A DNA stretch of 64,000 nucleotides from Billgrantia ethanolica (GTDB lineage Bacteria; Pseudomonadota; Gammaproteobacteria; Pseudomonadales; Halomonadaceae). The notes below the pieces were generated by a model. That model was not told the DNA's origin. It ran no database searches and saw only the letters and a list, made by a program, of their open reading frames with translations. The position numbers and the translations under genes are program-made. Location of the stretch: positions 558,001 to 622,000 of the forward strand of contig NZ_JABFTX010000002.1 of assembly GCF_021404305.1 (NCBI RefSeq), given 5' to 3'. Shown here one piece after another: positions 1-8,873 of this stretch (within the stretch, counting starts at the first letter, position 1; each line of letters begins with the position of its first letter).

Positions 1-86
1 GCCTCGCGGTGGATGAAGTCCACCACCGCCACGTCATCGACACCGGGCAGGGTCAGGGTGAACTGCAGTCCAGTTGCGTGCGCCAT
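1..86 (-). CDS. vgrG: Type VI secretion tip protein VgrG, N-terminal fragment (window edge)
   Basis: Only the first 28 codons are inside the window; the gene runs off the left edge. The start ATG (complement of 84-86) is preceded by GGGAGG seven bases upstream, a strong ribosome site. The peptide begins MAHATGLQFTLTLPG and continues with a V-V-D-F-x-H-R-E pattern, which resembles the N-terminus of VgrG spike proteins (beta-rich opening followed by a conserved F-x-x-x-E segment). If correct, the product would form the puncturing tip of a type VI secretion apparatus, and effector or Hcp genes would be expected further left. The call rests on a short stretch and could instead be another secreted beta-rich protein. 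Confidence 0.5.
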   Translation of the reverse strand, partial: MAHATGLQFTLTLPGVDDVAVVDFIHRE

Positions 87-434
87 GACGCCTCCCTACG
101 TCCGTGTTGCCGGGCGCGCAAGTACGCCCGATGCTGCATTAGTGGTTGCTTTATCGAATGAGAAAAATACCACCCCCTCCCGGAGGCTTCTGTCGTTTTT
201 CTCTGATCAGCGTGTAAGTAATGGCTGACAAAAAGGCGACGACATTGGCTATGCGACAGTATCGCAGCGATCTTTTCAATAAGAGTCTTACGACCAAGAG
301 AGGAGAACATGTCGTCCCTGTTGGCCATGGTTGGCCAGTAACACTTGACACACATTGAGTCGTGAAGCGCCTGGCAGGAGCGGCGCTGGAGCGAATAACA
401 ATCCTGTTGACCTACTGCCCCTCCGGAGAGCGTC
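87..434. other. Intergenic region upstream of the PQQ alcohol dehydrogenase
   Basis: This divergent spacer (348 bases) holds no gene of normal size. It is clearly less GC-rich than the flanking genes. A possible 10-codon leader (309-341, MSSLLAMVGQ) has a good AGGAG site in front of it, and a TTGACA hexamer lies at 345-350 but has no convincing -10 partner at normal spacing. The region must carry the promoters for the leftward vgrG and the rightward dehydrogenase; I could not place either with confidence. Confidence 0.5.
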
Positions 435-2213
435 ATGACTCAGTCATTTCCCATCGGCAAGCTGTCTCGACCGTTTGCCCTGACGGCCCTTGCCCTGGCC
501 ATTTCCGCCCAGGCCCAGGCCGTCACCTTCGACGACATGCTCAACGACCACCTCGCCACCGATCAGGTGGTCACCAATGGCATGGGCCTGCACGGCCAGC
601 GCTACAGCCCGCTGACGACACTCAATACCGACAACGTTCATCAACTCAGGCCGGTGTGGGCCTTCTCCTTCGGTGGCGAGAAGCAGCGGGGCCAGGAGTC
701 CCAGCCGCTGGTCAAGGACGGCGTGATGTACGTGACCGGCTCCTACTCGCGTATCTGGGCGGTGGATGCCTATACCGGTGAACAGATCTGGCAGTACGAG
801 GCGCGTCTGCCGGATGGGATCATGCCCTGCTGCGACGTGATCAACCGAGGTGCCGCCATCTATGGCGACAAGGTCTATTTCGGCACCCTGGACGCGCGTC
901 TGGTGGCGCTGGACCGCGAAACCGGCCGGGTGCAGTGGATCAAGCGCGTGGCCGACTATCAGGCGGGGCACTCTATCACGGCGGCGCCCATCGTGATCGA
1001 CGGCAAGCTGATCACCGGGGTGGCCGGAGGTGAATTCGGCGTGGTGGGCACGATCTTCGCCTTCGATGCCGAGACCGGCGACGAACTGTGGACCCGGCCG
1101 GTGATCGAGGGCCACATGGGCTACGTCTACGAGAACGGCGAAGCGGTGGAGCACGGCATCACCGGCGGCGAGGCCGGGCAGACCTGGCCGGGCGACATGT
1201 GGCAGCAGGGCGGCGGCGCCCCCTGGCTGGGCGGCTTCTACGACGCCGACACCCATACCCTGCTGATCGGCACAGGCAACCCGGCGCCGTGGAACTCTCA
1301 CCTGCGCCCCGGCGACAACCTCTACAGCTCCTCACGGCTGGCCATCGTTCCCGACGACGGCAGCATCAAGTGGCACTTCCAGGCCACGCCCAACGACGGC
1401 TGGGACTACGACGGCGTCAACGAGGTGATCTCGTTCGACTACGAGGATAACGGCAGCGTGATCAAGGCGGCGGCCACGGCGGATCGCAACGGCTTCTTCT
1501 ACGTGCTGAACCGTGAGAACGGCGAGTTCATTCGCGGCTTCCCCTTCGCCGACAAGATCACCTGGGCGGAAGGCCTGGACGAGAACGGCCGGCCGATCTT
1601 CAACCCCGCAGGGCGACCGGGCAATCCAGCGGATGTGGCGGATGAGCGAGGCGAGTCGGTGCAGGCCTACCCGGCCTTCCTGGGCGCCAAGAACTGGAAC
1701 CCCATGGCCTACAGCCAGGACACCGGCCTTTTCTACATCCCCTCCAACGAGTGGATGATGGATATCTGGAACGAGCCAGTCTCCTACCGCAAGGGGGCGG
1801 CCTACCTGGGCGCGGGGTTCACCATCCGGCCCGCCAACGACGACTACATCGGTGTGCTGCGGGCTGTCGATCCGCGCACCGGCGAAGAAGTCTGGCGCCA
1901 CGAGAATCGCGCTCCGCTGTGGGGCGGTGTGATGACTACTGCCGGCAACCTGGTCTTCACCGGTACGCCGGAGGGCTATCTCAAGGCGTTCGACGCCGTC
2001 ACCGGCGAGGAGCTGTGGGGCTTCAACACCGGCTCCGGCGTGGTCGGTACGCCCATCACCTGGGAGATGGATGGCGAACAGTACGTCTCGGTGGTGTCCG
2101 GCTGGGGCGGTGCGGTGCCCCTATGGGGCGGCGAGGTGGCCGAGGTGATCAAGAACTTCAACCAGGGGGGCATGCTGTGGACCTTCAAGCTGCCGAGTGA
2201 GTACGCGCAGTAA
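435..2213 (+). CDS. PQQ-dependent alcohol dehydrogenase, lanthanide-type (PedH/ExaA family)
   Basis: Periplasmic quinoprotein that oxidises primary alcohols to aldehydes with PQQ as cofactor and passes electrons to a c-type cytochrome. The 592 residues match the length of the methanol/ethanol dehydrogenase family. A signal peptide is visible (hydrophobic core at 13-25, cleavage near AQA at 27-29). The vicinal disulfide hallmark is at C132-C133 (MPCCD). Metal ligands fit E200, N282 (TGNPAPWN) and catalytic D324, with the family's spacing of about 82 and 42 residues. Two residues after D324 is D326 (W-D-Y-D-G), the extra aspartate known in XoxF and PedH to bind rare-earth ions, so a lanthanide rather than calcium enzyme is predicted. 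No cytochrome or pqq biosynthesis gene is nearby. The start has GGAG at 425-428. Confidence 0.93.
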   Translation: MTQSFPIGKLSRPFALTALALAISAQAQAVTFDDMLNDHLATDQVVTNGMGLHGQRYSPLTTLNTDNVHQLRPVWAFSFGGEKQRGQESQPLVKDGVMYVTGSYSRIWAVDAYTGEQIWQYEARLPDGIMPCCDVINRGAAIYGDKVYFGTLDARLVALDRETGRVQWIKRVADYQAGHSITAAPIVIDGKLITGVAGGEFGVVGTIFAFDAETGDELWTRPVIEGHMGYVYENGEAVEHGITGGEAGQTWPGDMWQQGGGAPWLGGFYDADTHTLLIGTGNPAPWNSHLRPGDNLYSSSRLAIVPDDGSIKWHFQATPNDGWDYDGVNEVISFDYEDNGSVIKAAATADRNGFFYVLNRENGEFIRGFPFADKITWAEGLDENGRPIFNPAGRPGNPADVADERGESVQAYPAFLGAKNWNPMAYSQDTGLFYIPSNEWMMDIWNEPVSYRKGAAYLGAGFTIRPANDDYIGVLRAVDPRTGEEVWRHENRAPLWGGVMTTAGNLVFTGTPEGYLKAFDAVTGEELWGFNTGSGVVGTPITWEMDGEQYVSVVSGWGGAVPLWGGEVAEVIKNFNQGGMLWTFKLPSEYAQ

Positions 2214-2235
2214 TAGGGGCGGGAAAACGTTGCTC

Positions 2236-2258
2236 GCCGGGCCGAAACCGGGCCCGGC
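2236..2258 (+). terminator. Inverted repeat after the PQQ dehydrogenase
   Basis: Perfect 8-bp arms (GCCGGGCC at 2236-2243, GGCCCGGC at 2251-2258) with a 7-base loop lie just downstream of the stop codon. No T-tract follows, so termination would be weak or factor-assisted. Confidence 0.35.
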
Positions 2259-2474
2259 AGGCTACTACCAAAGGCCACCCCATCCTCCTTCAAATGAAGT
2301 ATGGGGCAGGCCTTCAAAGGGTATCTACACTGGCTACAAGACTCGCTTCCTGGCGGGCCGGTGAAGCGAGTCGGGGCAGAGGTGGCAGTACCCGGCGGCG
2401 ATACCGATGACCCGAAAGCAAGCAGCCTTTCTCTGCATTGCCGAGCAAGAACAACTCAATCAGGAGCTAGCATC

Positions 2475-3995
2475 ATGATCTACGCCAATCCCGGTCAGTC
2501 CGGTTCCGTCATCACCTTCGAACAGCGCTACGGCAACTACATCGGCGGCGAGTTCGTTCCGCCCGTCAAGGGCCAGTACTTCGACAACGTCAGCCCGGTC
2601 AACGGCGAGGTGTTCTGCCAGATTCCGCGCTCCACCGCCGAGGACATCGACAAGGCGCTGGATGCCGCCCATGCCGCCGCTCCCGCCTGGGGCCGGACCT
2701 CCGCCGCCGAGCGCAGCAACATCCTGCTCAAGATGGCCGACCGTATCGAGCAGAACCTGGAGAAGCTCGCCGTCGCCGAGACCTGGGACAACGGCAAGGC
2801 GGTGCGTGAGACCCTCAACGCCGACCTGCCATTGGCCATCGACCACTTCCGCTACTTTGCCGGCTGTATCCGCGCTCAGGAGGGCACCGCCGCCGACATC
2901 GACGCCAACACCGTCTCCTACCACTTCCACGAGCCGCTGGGCGTGGTGGGGCAGATCATCCCGTGGAACTTCCCGCTGCTGATGGCGGTGTGGAAGCTGG
3001 CCCCGGCCCTGGCCGCCGGCAACTGCGTGGTGCTCAAACCCGCCGAACAGACCCCGGCCTCGGTGCTCGAGCTGATGAAGCTGGTCGGCGATCTGCTGCC
3101 GCCGGGCGTGGTCAACGTGGTCAACGGCTACGGCGCAGAAGCGGGCCAGGCGCTGGCCACCAGCAAGCGCATCGCCAAGATTGCCTTCACCGGCTCCACC
3201 CCGGTGGGTGCACACATCCTCAAGTGCGCCGCCGACAACATCATTCCATCCACCGTGGAGCTGGGCGGCAAGTCGCCCAACATCTACTTCGCCGACATCA
3301 TGGATGCCGAGCCGGCGTTCATCGAGAAGGCCGCCGAGGGCCTGGTGCTGGCGTTCTTCAACCAGGGCGAGGTATGTACCTGCCCGTCGCGGGCGCTGAT
3401 CCAGGAAGACATCTACGACGCCTTCATGGCCAAGGTCATGGAACGTGTGGGCAAGATCAAGCGCGGCAACCCGCTGGACACCGACGTGCAGGTCGGTGCT
3501 CAGGCCTCCCAGGAGCAGTTCGACAAGATCATGTCCTACATGGACATCGCCCGTGAAGAGGGCGCCGAGTTCCTCACCGGCGGCGACAAGGAGAGCTTCG
3601 ATCCGGCCTACGACAAGGGCTACTACATCCAGCCGACCCTGCTCAAGGGCAATAACAAGATGCGCGTGTTCCAGGAGGAGATCTTCGGCCCGGTGGTGGC
3701 GGTGACCACCTTCAAGGACGAGGCCGAGGCCCTGGCCATCGCCAACGACACCGAGTTCGGTCTCGGCGCCGGCGTGTGGAGCCGCGACATCAACGTCGCC
3801 TTCCGCATGGGCCGCGGCATCCAGGCTGGCCGCGTGTGGACCAACTGCTACCACCAGTACCCGGCTCACGCCGCCTTCGGTGGCTACAAGAAATCCGGCG
3901 TCGGCCGCGAGACCCACAAGGTAGCGCTCGAGCACTACCAGCAGACCAAGAACCTGCTGGTGAGCTACGACATCAACCCGCTCGGCTTCTTCTGA
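2475..3995 (+). CDS. exaC: NAD-dependent aldehyde dehydrogenase, ExaC type
   Basis: Cytoplasmic NAD+ aldehyde dehydrogenase that would oxidise the aldehyde made by the upstream alcohol dehydrogenase to the carboxylic acid. The 506 residues closely follow the ExaC/AldA pattern of Pseudomonas: N-terminal MIYANPG, then [16 protein letters not shown] (cofactor region), E262 in VELGGKSP as general base and C301 in [11 protein letters not shown] as the nucleophile. I chose the ATG at 2475 because AGGAG lies nine bases upstream and the protein then starts at the family's usual position; the open frame extends 58 codons further upstream without similarity. It lies 261 bases after the dehydrogenase and 153 bases before adhP in the same direction, forming one alcohol-oxidation module. 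Confidence 0.95.
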   Translation: MIYANPGQSGSVITFEQRYGNYIGGEFVPPVKGQYFDNVSPVNGEVFCQIPRSTAEDIDKALDAAHAAAPAWGRTSAAERSNILLKMADRIEQNLEKLAVAETWDNGKAVRETLNADLPLAIDHFRYFAGCIRAQEGTAADIDANTVSYHFHEPLGVVGQIIPWNFPLLMAVWKLAPALAAGNCVVLKPAEQTPASVLELMKLVGDLLPPGVVNVVNGYGAEAGQALATSKRIAKIAFTGSTPVGAHILKCAADNIIPSTVELGGKSPNIYFADIMDAEPAFIEKAAEGLVLAFFNQGEVCTCPSRALIQEDIYDAFMAKVMERVGKIKRGNPLDTDVQVGAQASQEQFDKIMSYMDIAREEGAEFLTGGDKESFDPAYDKGYYIQPTLLKGNNKMRVFQEEIFGPVVAVTTFKDEAEALAIANDTEFGLGAGVWSRDINVAFRMGRGIQAGRVWTNCYHQYPAHAAFGGYKKSGVGRETHKVALEHYQQTKNLLVSYDINPLGFF

Positions 3996-4148
3996 GCCGG
4001 CATGTCGTGAACCACGTCGCCCGGCCCCGCCGGGCGGCGTCCTTCCTCTTTTCGAGAGTGGCCCACCACTCCAGGCCCTGGCGATTGCGTTGATTCCGTC
4101 GCTCGGCAACTGCCGTCCGACACGACAGGAGATAAGGAGAGCAAGGCT

Positions 4149-5177
4149 ATGGACAAGACGATGAGAGCCGCCGTGGTGCGCAAGTTCGGCGAACCGCTGG
4201 CCATCGAGGAGGTCGAGGTGCCACGTCCCGGCCCCGGCGAGGTGCTGGTCAAGATCGCTGCTTCCGGCGTGTGCCATACCGACCTGCACGCCGCCCACGG
4301 CGACTGGCCGGTCAAACCCAACCCGCCTTTCATTCCCGGCCACGAAGGCGTGGGCCACGTCGCCGCCGTCGGTGCCGGGGTCAAGCACCTCAAGGAGGGC
4401 GACCGTATCGGCGTGCCCTGGCTGCACTCCGCCTGTGGCCACTGCGAGCACTGCCTGGGCGGCTGGGAAACCCTGTGCGAGTCGCAGCAGAACACCGGCT
4501 ATTCGGTGAATGGCGGCTTCGCCGACTATACCCTGGCGGTGGCGGACTATGCCGGTCACCTGCCGGACAACGTCGGCTTCGTCGAAATCGCCCCGGTGCT
4601 GTGCGCCGGCGTCACCGTCTACAAGGGGCTCAAGGTCACCGACACCCGCCCTGGCCAGTGGGTGGTCATCTCGGGCATCGGCGGCCTGGGTCACATGGCA
4701 GTGCAGTACGCCAAGGCCATGGGGCTCAACGTGGCCGCCGTGGACATCGACGACGCCAAGCTGGCGCTGGCCGAGCGTCTGGGGGCCAGCGTCACCGTCA
4801 ACGCCGCCAAGGCCGACCCGGTGGCCTATCTCAAGAAGGCCATCGGTGGCGCCCATGGCGTATTGGTCACGGCGGTGTCGCCCAAGGCCTTCGAGCAGGC
4901 CCAGGGCATGGTGCGCCGCGGCGGCACGATCTCGCTCAACGGCCTGCCGCCCGGCGACTTCCCGCTGCCGATCTTCGAGACCGTGCTCAACGGTATCACC
5001 GTACGTGGCTCCATCGTCGGCACCCGTCAGGACCTTCAGGAGTCGCTCGACTTCGCCTGCGAGGGCAAGGTCAAGGCCACGGTGAGTACCGACCGACTGG
5101 AGAACATCAACGCCGTCTTCCAGCGTCTTCACGAAGGCAAGATCGAAGGCCGAGTGGTGCTCGATTTGGCCAGCTGA
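4149..5177 (+). CDS. adhP: Zinc-dependent alcohol dehydrogenase AdhP
   Basis: Cytoplasmic medium-chain dehydrogenase that interconverts short primary alcohols and aldehydes with NAD(H). All signature residues are present in the 342-aa protein: catalytic zinc ligands C42, H65-E66 (PGHEGVG) and C152, structural zinc cysteines C96, C99, C102 and C110 (CGHCEHC...C), and a GIGGLG nucleotide-binding turn at 176-181. Length and motifs fit the propanol-preferring AdhP group. AAGGAG lies in front of the ATG. With the two genes upstream it gives a second, NAD-linked route to the aldehyde that ExaC consumes. A strong intrinsic terminator follows at 5215-5242. Confidence 0.94.
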   Translation: MDKTMRAAVVRKFGEPLAIEEVEVPRPGPGEVLVKIAASGVCHTDLHAAHGDWPVKPNPPFIPGHEGVGHVAAVGAGVKHLKEGDRIGVPWLHSACGHCEHCLGGWETLCESQQNTGYSVNGGFADYTLAVADYAGHLPDNVGFVEIAPVLCAGVTVYKGLKVTDTRPGQWVVISGIGGLGHMAVQYAKAMGLNVAAVDIDDAKLALAERLGASVTVNAAKADPVAYLKKAIGGAHGVLVTAVSPKAFEQAQGMVRRGGTISLNGLPPGDFPLPIFETVLNGITVRGSIVGTRQDLQESLDFACEGKVKATVSTDRLENINAVFQRLHEGKIEGRVVLDLAS

Positions 5178-5211
5178 AAGATTGCTCTCTCGTCGCCTGA
5201 GCTGGCGGCGT

Positions 5212-6456
5212 TCAGGCGCGACTCCGGTCGCGCCTTTTTTTTCCCACCCCTAGCAGCTCGGCTTCACTTCGACGACGCAAGAGCACGTCCCATCCCACGG
5301 CGATTGCCAGCAGCAGGAAACCGCTCAGCTCCAGCGCCATGGCGTAATCGACGAACAGAGCATACAGCACGAGCCCGGCACCGATGCTGCCCGCCAGAAC
5401 GGGGCCGACAGCGTGATGCCGTCGGATGCCGCCGGCCACGACCGCCAGGGTCAGCACGACCAGGGCGGCAATGGTACCGGCCCACAGGCCTTCGTCGAGG
5501 GTCAGGTGAACGCCCAGCAGCGGCAGCAGGGCCACCAGTGCCAGGGTGCCGTAGCAGCTCAACAGGGCCAGCAGCCAGGCCAGCATTCCAAGCAAGCCCC
5601 GGCGATACCACAGTCGCAGCCAGCGTCGCGGATCGAGACGACGCCACCAGCGCTGAAGCCAGGCGGGTCTGTGAGCACCACGGCGCATGCCGATTTCGAC
5701 GGAGTGCGCGCCGAAGCCGGCGGCGATCTCACGGGTCTGGGCGCTGGGGCTCAGCGCAAAGTAGTCATGACTGCCGACGATGGTGACGTCCTCGAAGCCG
5801 GCTTCCTCGAACAGTGCCAGCAGTTCCTCCTTCACCGTGGCGCCCACCACGCACTCCACCCACAGGCGTGGGTCTTCATGGCAGTCCACCGACACCGGGC
5901 GATGGATCACCACGTCGGCAAGCTGTACGCGACCGTGGGGTTTGAGTACGCGAAACATCTCGGCAATGGCAAGGCGCTTGTCCGGCACCAGGTTGAGCGC
6001 GCCGTTGCTGGTGATACTGTCGATGCTGGCGTCCGGTAGCGGCAGCTGTTCGGCGGAGCCTTGAACCACGGCCAGGTGATCGATGGCGTGGCGCTCGGCG
6101 GCTTGCTGAAGCCGGCGGGTCATGGCGACCGTCAGGTCGAGGGCGATGACATGTCCCTGGGGGCCGGTCAGTTGGCGCGCGATCAGGGCGTCACCGCCCG
6201 CCCCGGCGCCGATGTCCAACACCCGGTCGCCGCGGCGGATGGCTTCGGCGCGAAACGGGCAGCCGACGCCGGCAAAGGCATCGCTGACCTCGGTGGGCAG
6301 GGTGGCCAGCCGCTCGGGGGCATATCCCAGCCGGCGGCTGGCGTCGGCACCGACCGGAAAGTGAAAAGGTGAGGCGGGTCGATCTGCCACGGCGGTATAC
6401 ATCTGCTGCACCGCGGTCAGGATCTGGGGGCGGGAGTAACCGAGTATGGCCACCAT
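5212..6456 (-). CDS. SAM methyltransferase (ArsM-like) fused to a MerC-like membrane domain
   Basis: Two-domain protein of 414 residues. Residues 1 to about 245 form a class I SAM methyltransferase with motif I VLDIGAGAGG near 79-88 and a TSNGALNL post-motif; cysteines at C66 and in VDCHEDP and VECVVGA recall the arsenite methyltransferase ArsM, but the ArsM cysteine set is not convincingly complete. After an arginine/tryptophan-rich linker, residues about 285-400 contain four hydrophobic helices with a MerC-like look. It follows the anti-sigma gene by 12 bases and has GAGGAG before its ATG, so it is the third gene of the sigma operon. It is paralogous to the divergently transcribed methyltransferase at 7601. 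Substrate unknown; toxic metalloid or thiol modification at the membrane is an inference. Confidence 0.75.
   Translation of the reverse strand: MVAILGYSRPQILTAVQQMYTAVADRPASPFHFPVGADASRRLGYAPERLATLPTEVSDAFAGVGCPFRAEAIRRGDRVLDIGAGAGGDALIARQLTGPQGHVIALDLTVAMTRRLQQAAERHAIDHLAVVQGSAEQLPLPDASIDSITSNGALNLVPDKRLAIAEMFRVLKPHGRVQLADVVIHRPVSVDCHEDPRLWVECVVGATVKEELLALFEEAGFEDVTIVGSHDYFALSPSAQTREIAAGFGAHSVEIGMRRGAHRPAWLQRWWRRLDPRRWLRLWYRRGLLGMLAWLLALLSCYGTLALVALLPLLGVHLTLDEGLWAGTIAALVVLTLAVVAGGIRRHHAVGPVLAGSIGAGLVLYALFVDYAMALELSGFLLLAIAVGWDVLLRRRSEAELLGVGKKRRDRSRA
5215..5242 (+). terminator. Intrinsic terminator of adhP, inside the 3' end of the opposing gene
   Basis: A perfect 8-bp stem (GGCGCGAC / GTCGCGCC, loop TCCG) is followed by eight T residues at 5235-5242. 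It lies within the last codons of the converging methyltransferase gene, where the T-run is read on the other strand as lysine codons. Confidence 0.92.
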
Positions 6457-6468
6457 GCTGCGTTCTCC

Positions 6469-6732
6469 TCACGGGTCCATGCCGGTGTCGGACTCGTCGT
6501 AGCCGTCGAGCAGGGTCCTGATGCGCTGGTGTAGCCGAGGCGGGGCTTTCGCCGTGGCGGTGGCTGCCACCCGGTCACGCAGTCGACGTTCGAACTCGGC
6601 CCGCGTGAAACAATCGCGGCAGCGTGCCAGATGCCATTCGATATCGGTCGCTTCCTGCGAATCGAGCTCCCGGTCGAGGTAGTCGAAGAGTCGTTCGATG
6701 ACCTCTTCGCAGCTCATTGCCCTGGGATTCAT
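6469..6732 (-). CDS. Zinc-finger (zf-HC2) anti-sigma factor
   Basis: Small 87-residue cytoplasmic protein with the anti-sigma zinc-binding signature H-L-A-R-C-R-D-C (HxxxCxxC) at about 33-40, preceded by a helix rich in acidic residues. Such proteins hold a cognate ECF sigma factor inactive and release it on a redox or metal signal. Its ATG overlaps the stop codon of the sigma gene (ATGA at 6729-6732), the usual coupled arrangement. There is no membrane segment, so signal sensing would be cytoplasmic and could act through the zinc-cysteine site. Confidence 0.88.
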   Translation of the reverse strand: MNPRAMSCEEVIERLFDYLDRELDSQEATDIEWHLARCRDCFTRAEFERRLRDRVAATATAKAPPRLHQRIRTLLDGYDESDTGMDP

Positions 6733-7430
6733 TCTCGTGTCCCTCCCTCATTTTTGCCGAGCACAACGCCTGCTTCCCTGGCCTGGTCCCAAAGCATCTT
6801 CTGCAAACGGGAGCGTGCCCGGCTCAATCGCGAGCGCACGGTGCCTACCGGAATGCCGAGCAGTCTCGCGACTTCTTCATACGTATAGCCCTGCACCTCG
6901 ACCAGCACAATCGTCACCCGATAGGCATCGGGCAGCGCATCGAGGGCCCGCTCGAGGTCCTCCTGTAGCAGGCCGTTGAAGAACTGCTCTTCGAGGCTTC
7001 CCCACCACAGCAGAAAGGGCTGATGCAGCTGCTGGAAAAGCGTGAAGCTGGCGCTGTCGAGTTCGCTGGGTTCGGTGATGTCGGCACTGGCACTCTGCGG
7101 GCGGCAGCGACGCCGTCGCCACTCGCTGATGAAGGTGTTGGTGAGAATATGAAACAGCCAGCCTTCGAAGCGCTGGGGGTCTTGCAGCCGGCCGAGCTGG
7201 GTCCAGGCCTTGGCCACGGCCTCGGCAACGACATCCTCGGCATCGACGGGGTTGCGGGTCAGTCGCAGCGCCGTGCCGTATAGGCGGTCCAACAGCGGCG
7301 CCAGGCGCCGCTCGAACCACTTCCGCCGACTGGCGACATCGTCGAAGCGCATGATCGTTCCCGTGGCAAGCGGGCTTCCGGCGATGGGCGAAGCCCCCGG
7401 CTGGCAGGGCAAGGAACCGGCCATTGTCAT
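6729..7430 (-). CDS. ECF-family RNA polymerase sigma factor
   Basis: Alternative sigma factor with a sigma-2 region (L-T-R-N-P-V-D-A-E-D-V-V-A-E-A, then WLFHILTN) and a sigma-4 helix-turn-helix (GYTYEEVARLLGIPVGTVRSRL). I place the start at the ATG at 7430 (233 aa): AGAGG lies nine bases upstream, and the predicted ECF promoter would start RNA near 7480, which rules out codons further upstream although the frame is open to 7559. An internal ATG at 7352 is a less likely alternative. The gene is the first of a leftward operon with its anti-sigma factor and a methyltransferase, and it is probably autoregulated through the promoter at 7489-7514. Confidence 0.9.
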   Translation of the reverse strand: MTMAGSLPCQPGASPIAGSPLATGTIMRFDDVASRRKWFERRLAPLLDRLYGTALRLTRNPVDAEDVVAEAVAKAWTQLGRLQDPQRFEGWLFHILTNTFISEWRRRRCRPQSASADITEPSELDSASFTLFQQLHQPFLLWWGSLEEQFFNGLLQEDLERALDALPDAYRVTIVLVEVQGYTYEEVARLLGIPVGTVRSRLSRARSRLQKMLWDQAREAGVVLGKNEGGTRE

Positions 7431-7488
7431 GGCGATACCTCTTGAAGCTTGGCTCGCTCGCCCCTGCTGGGCAAGCGCACATCGCCAG

Positions 7489-7544
7489 GACGCGTCATCC
7501 CCACGTTCGGTTCCCATGGGAACCCTTTTTCCGTGCGCTGCGTC
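7489..7544. promoter_or_regulatory. Mirror-image pair of ECF sigma promoters
   Basis: A 16-bp palindrome (GGTTCCCATGGGAACC, 7509-7524) supplies a GGAAC -35 element to both strands. On the plus strand GGAAC (7519-7523) is followed after exactly 17 bases by CGTCCTGGC (7541-7549); on the minus strand GGAAC (7514-7510) is followed after exactly 17 bases by the same CGTCCTGGC (7492-7484). GGAAC and CGTC are the known -35 and -10 types of many ECF sigma factors. Predicted RNA starts leave about 50-base leaders in front of both the sigma gene and the methyltransferase gene. Confidence 0.85.
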
Positions 7545-7600
7545 CTGGCCGTACGGCACCAGGCGGTGCCGTCCATATCAGCCGAACAGGAGCAAGCGTC

Positions 7601-8392
7601 ATGAGCGACACGACTAATACAGCGGCCGCCAGCGTGGACCGCCGGGAGCTGGAGGAGCGCGTCAAGGCGATGTATCGCGAGGTGGCCGAAGCGCCCGCAG
7701 GAGAGTTCCATTTCGAGATGGGGCGCCCTCTGGCCGAGCGGCTCGGATACGATCCGCTAGGCCTGGACCGGATCCCGGCGGCGGCTATCGCCTCCTTTGC
7801 AGGGGTGGGCCATTTTCACGATCTGGCTGCCATACAGCCCGGCGAGACGATACTCGACCTCGGTAGCGGCTCCGGCATGGACAGCCTGCTGGCGGCACTG
7901 GCCACGGGGCCGGGCGGACAGGTGCTGGGGCTCGACATGACCGAGGCCCAACGCGGAAAGGCCGAGCGGCTGGCGCGCGAAGCCGGCTTCGAGCAGGTCA
8001 CCTTTCATGCCGGCTACATCGAGTCGCCGCCCTTCGCCGATGCCAGCGTCGATGTGGTGATCAGCAATGGCGTGATCAACCTCTCCGCCGACAAGGCCAA
8101 GGTGTTTGCCGAGGCGGCGCGGGTGCTGCGCCCCGGTGGACGCCTGGCGCTGGCCGACATCGTCACCGAAACGGCGCTACCCCAGAGCGTCTCCTGCAAT
8201 GCCACGCTCTGGGCCGCCTGCATCGGTGGCGCCCTGCAGCAGGATGCCTATCGTGCAGCCATCGAGGCGGCCGGGCTGCAGATCGAGGTCTGGCGCGAGC
8301 ATCCCGAGTACCGCTTCCTGACCGCGTCGGCCCGGGCGGCCTGCGCTACCTACGGGGTCAAGAGCATCTCGCTGCTGGCGATCAAGCGCTGA
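7601..8392 (+). CDS. SAM-dependent methyltransferase, ECF-regulated
   Basis: Soluble class I methyltransferase of 263 residues with motif I ILDLGSGSGMDSLL, an acidic LGLDM strand for the SAM ribose, and an ISNGVINL segment. Its N-terminal part (MYxxVAExPxxxFHF then RLGY) is shared with the membrane-linked methyltransferase at 5212-6456, so the two are paralogues; this copy has histidine where that one has a cysteine (GVGHF versus GVGCP). Similarity is to ArsM/UbiE-like enzymes, and the substrate is unknown. The ATG at 7601 has AGGAG eight bases upstream; the frame is open upstream but would lie before the predicted promoter. It leads a rightward operon with the cupin gene. Confidence 0.8.
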   Translation: MSDTTNTAAASVDRRELEERVKAMYREVAEAPAGEFHFEMGRPLAERLGYDPLGLDRIPAAAIASFAGVGHFHDLAAIQPGETILDLGSGSGMDSLLAALATGPGGQVLGLDMTEAQRGKAERLAREAGFEQVTFHAGYIESPPFADASVDVVISNGVINLSADKAKVFAEAARVLRPGGRLALADIVTETALPQSVSCNATLWAACIGGALQQDAYRAAIEAAGLQIEVWREHPEYRFLTASARAACATYGVKSISLLAIKR

Positions 8393-8427
8393 GTAGCGGG
8401 ATCTTCATATCGAAGAGGAGTGAAACC

Positions 8428-8865
8428 ATGAAACCGATCATCACGCCCATCGCACTGGCCTTTGGATTGGCTGCGGTCCTTCCTCTCTGGGCACTCGCCC
8501 AGGACAACGCCTTGCCGGAGGGATTCGCGACCTCACCGGTGTTGAAGACGACCGTGACCCGCGATGGCGATACCATCGCTTGGCCGGAGGGGACGCCCGA
8601 GATCGTCTCCGTGATCGGTACCATCGAGCCGGGCGGCAGGACGCCACTGCATCAACACCCGGTGCCCGTCTATGTCTTCGTGCTCGAAGGTGAGGTGGAG
8701 CTGCGCACCGAGGGTGGCGATCCTCATGTGTACGGCACGGGAGAGGCCTATGTCGAAGCGCTCAATCGCGATCACCAGCTCTTCAACGTGAGCGACAGCG
8801 ATGCCAGGATTCTGGTGGTGTTCGCCGCAGCGGAGGGGCAGCCCACCACGGTGGCCGGCGAGTGA
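8428..8865 (+). CDS. Periplasmic cupin-domain protein
   Basis: A 145-residue exported protein: signal peptide with hydrophobic core at about 6-22 and likely cleavage after ALA (22-24), followed by a single cupin barrel. The first cupin motif is seen as GGRTPLHQHPVPVYVFVLEGE, with H-x-H and a downstream glutamate for metal binding, and the second as the later NRDHQLFN segment. GAGGAG precedes the ATG and the gene starts 35 bases after the ECF-controlled methyltransferase, so it is probably in the same transcript. A periplasmic metal-binding or small-molecule-binding role in the same stress response is an inference. Confidence 0.82.
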   Translation: MKPIITPIALAFGLAAVLPLWALAQDNALPEGFATSPVLKTTVTRDGDTIAWPEGTPEIVSVIGTIEPGGRTPLHQHPVPVYVFVLEGEVELRTEGGDPHVYGTGEAYVEALNRDHQLFNVSDSDARILVVFAAAEGQPTTVAGE

Positions 8866-8873
8866 CCGCTGTG

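Noticed and set aside
2460..5132. An 890-codon open frame on the minus strand across exaC and adhP
   Set aside because: It is antisense to two genes with complete catalytic motifs and has no ribosome site or recognisable domain; long opposite frames are common at this GC content.
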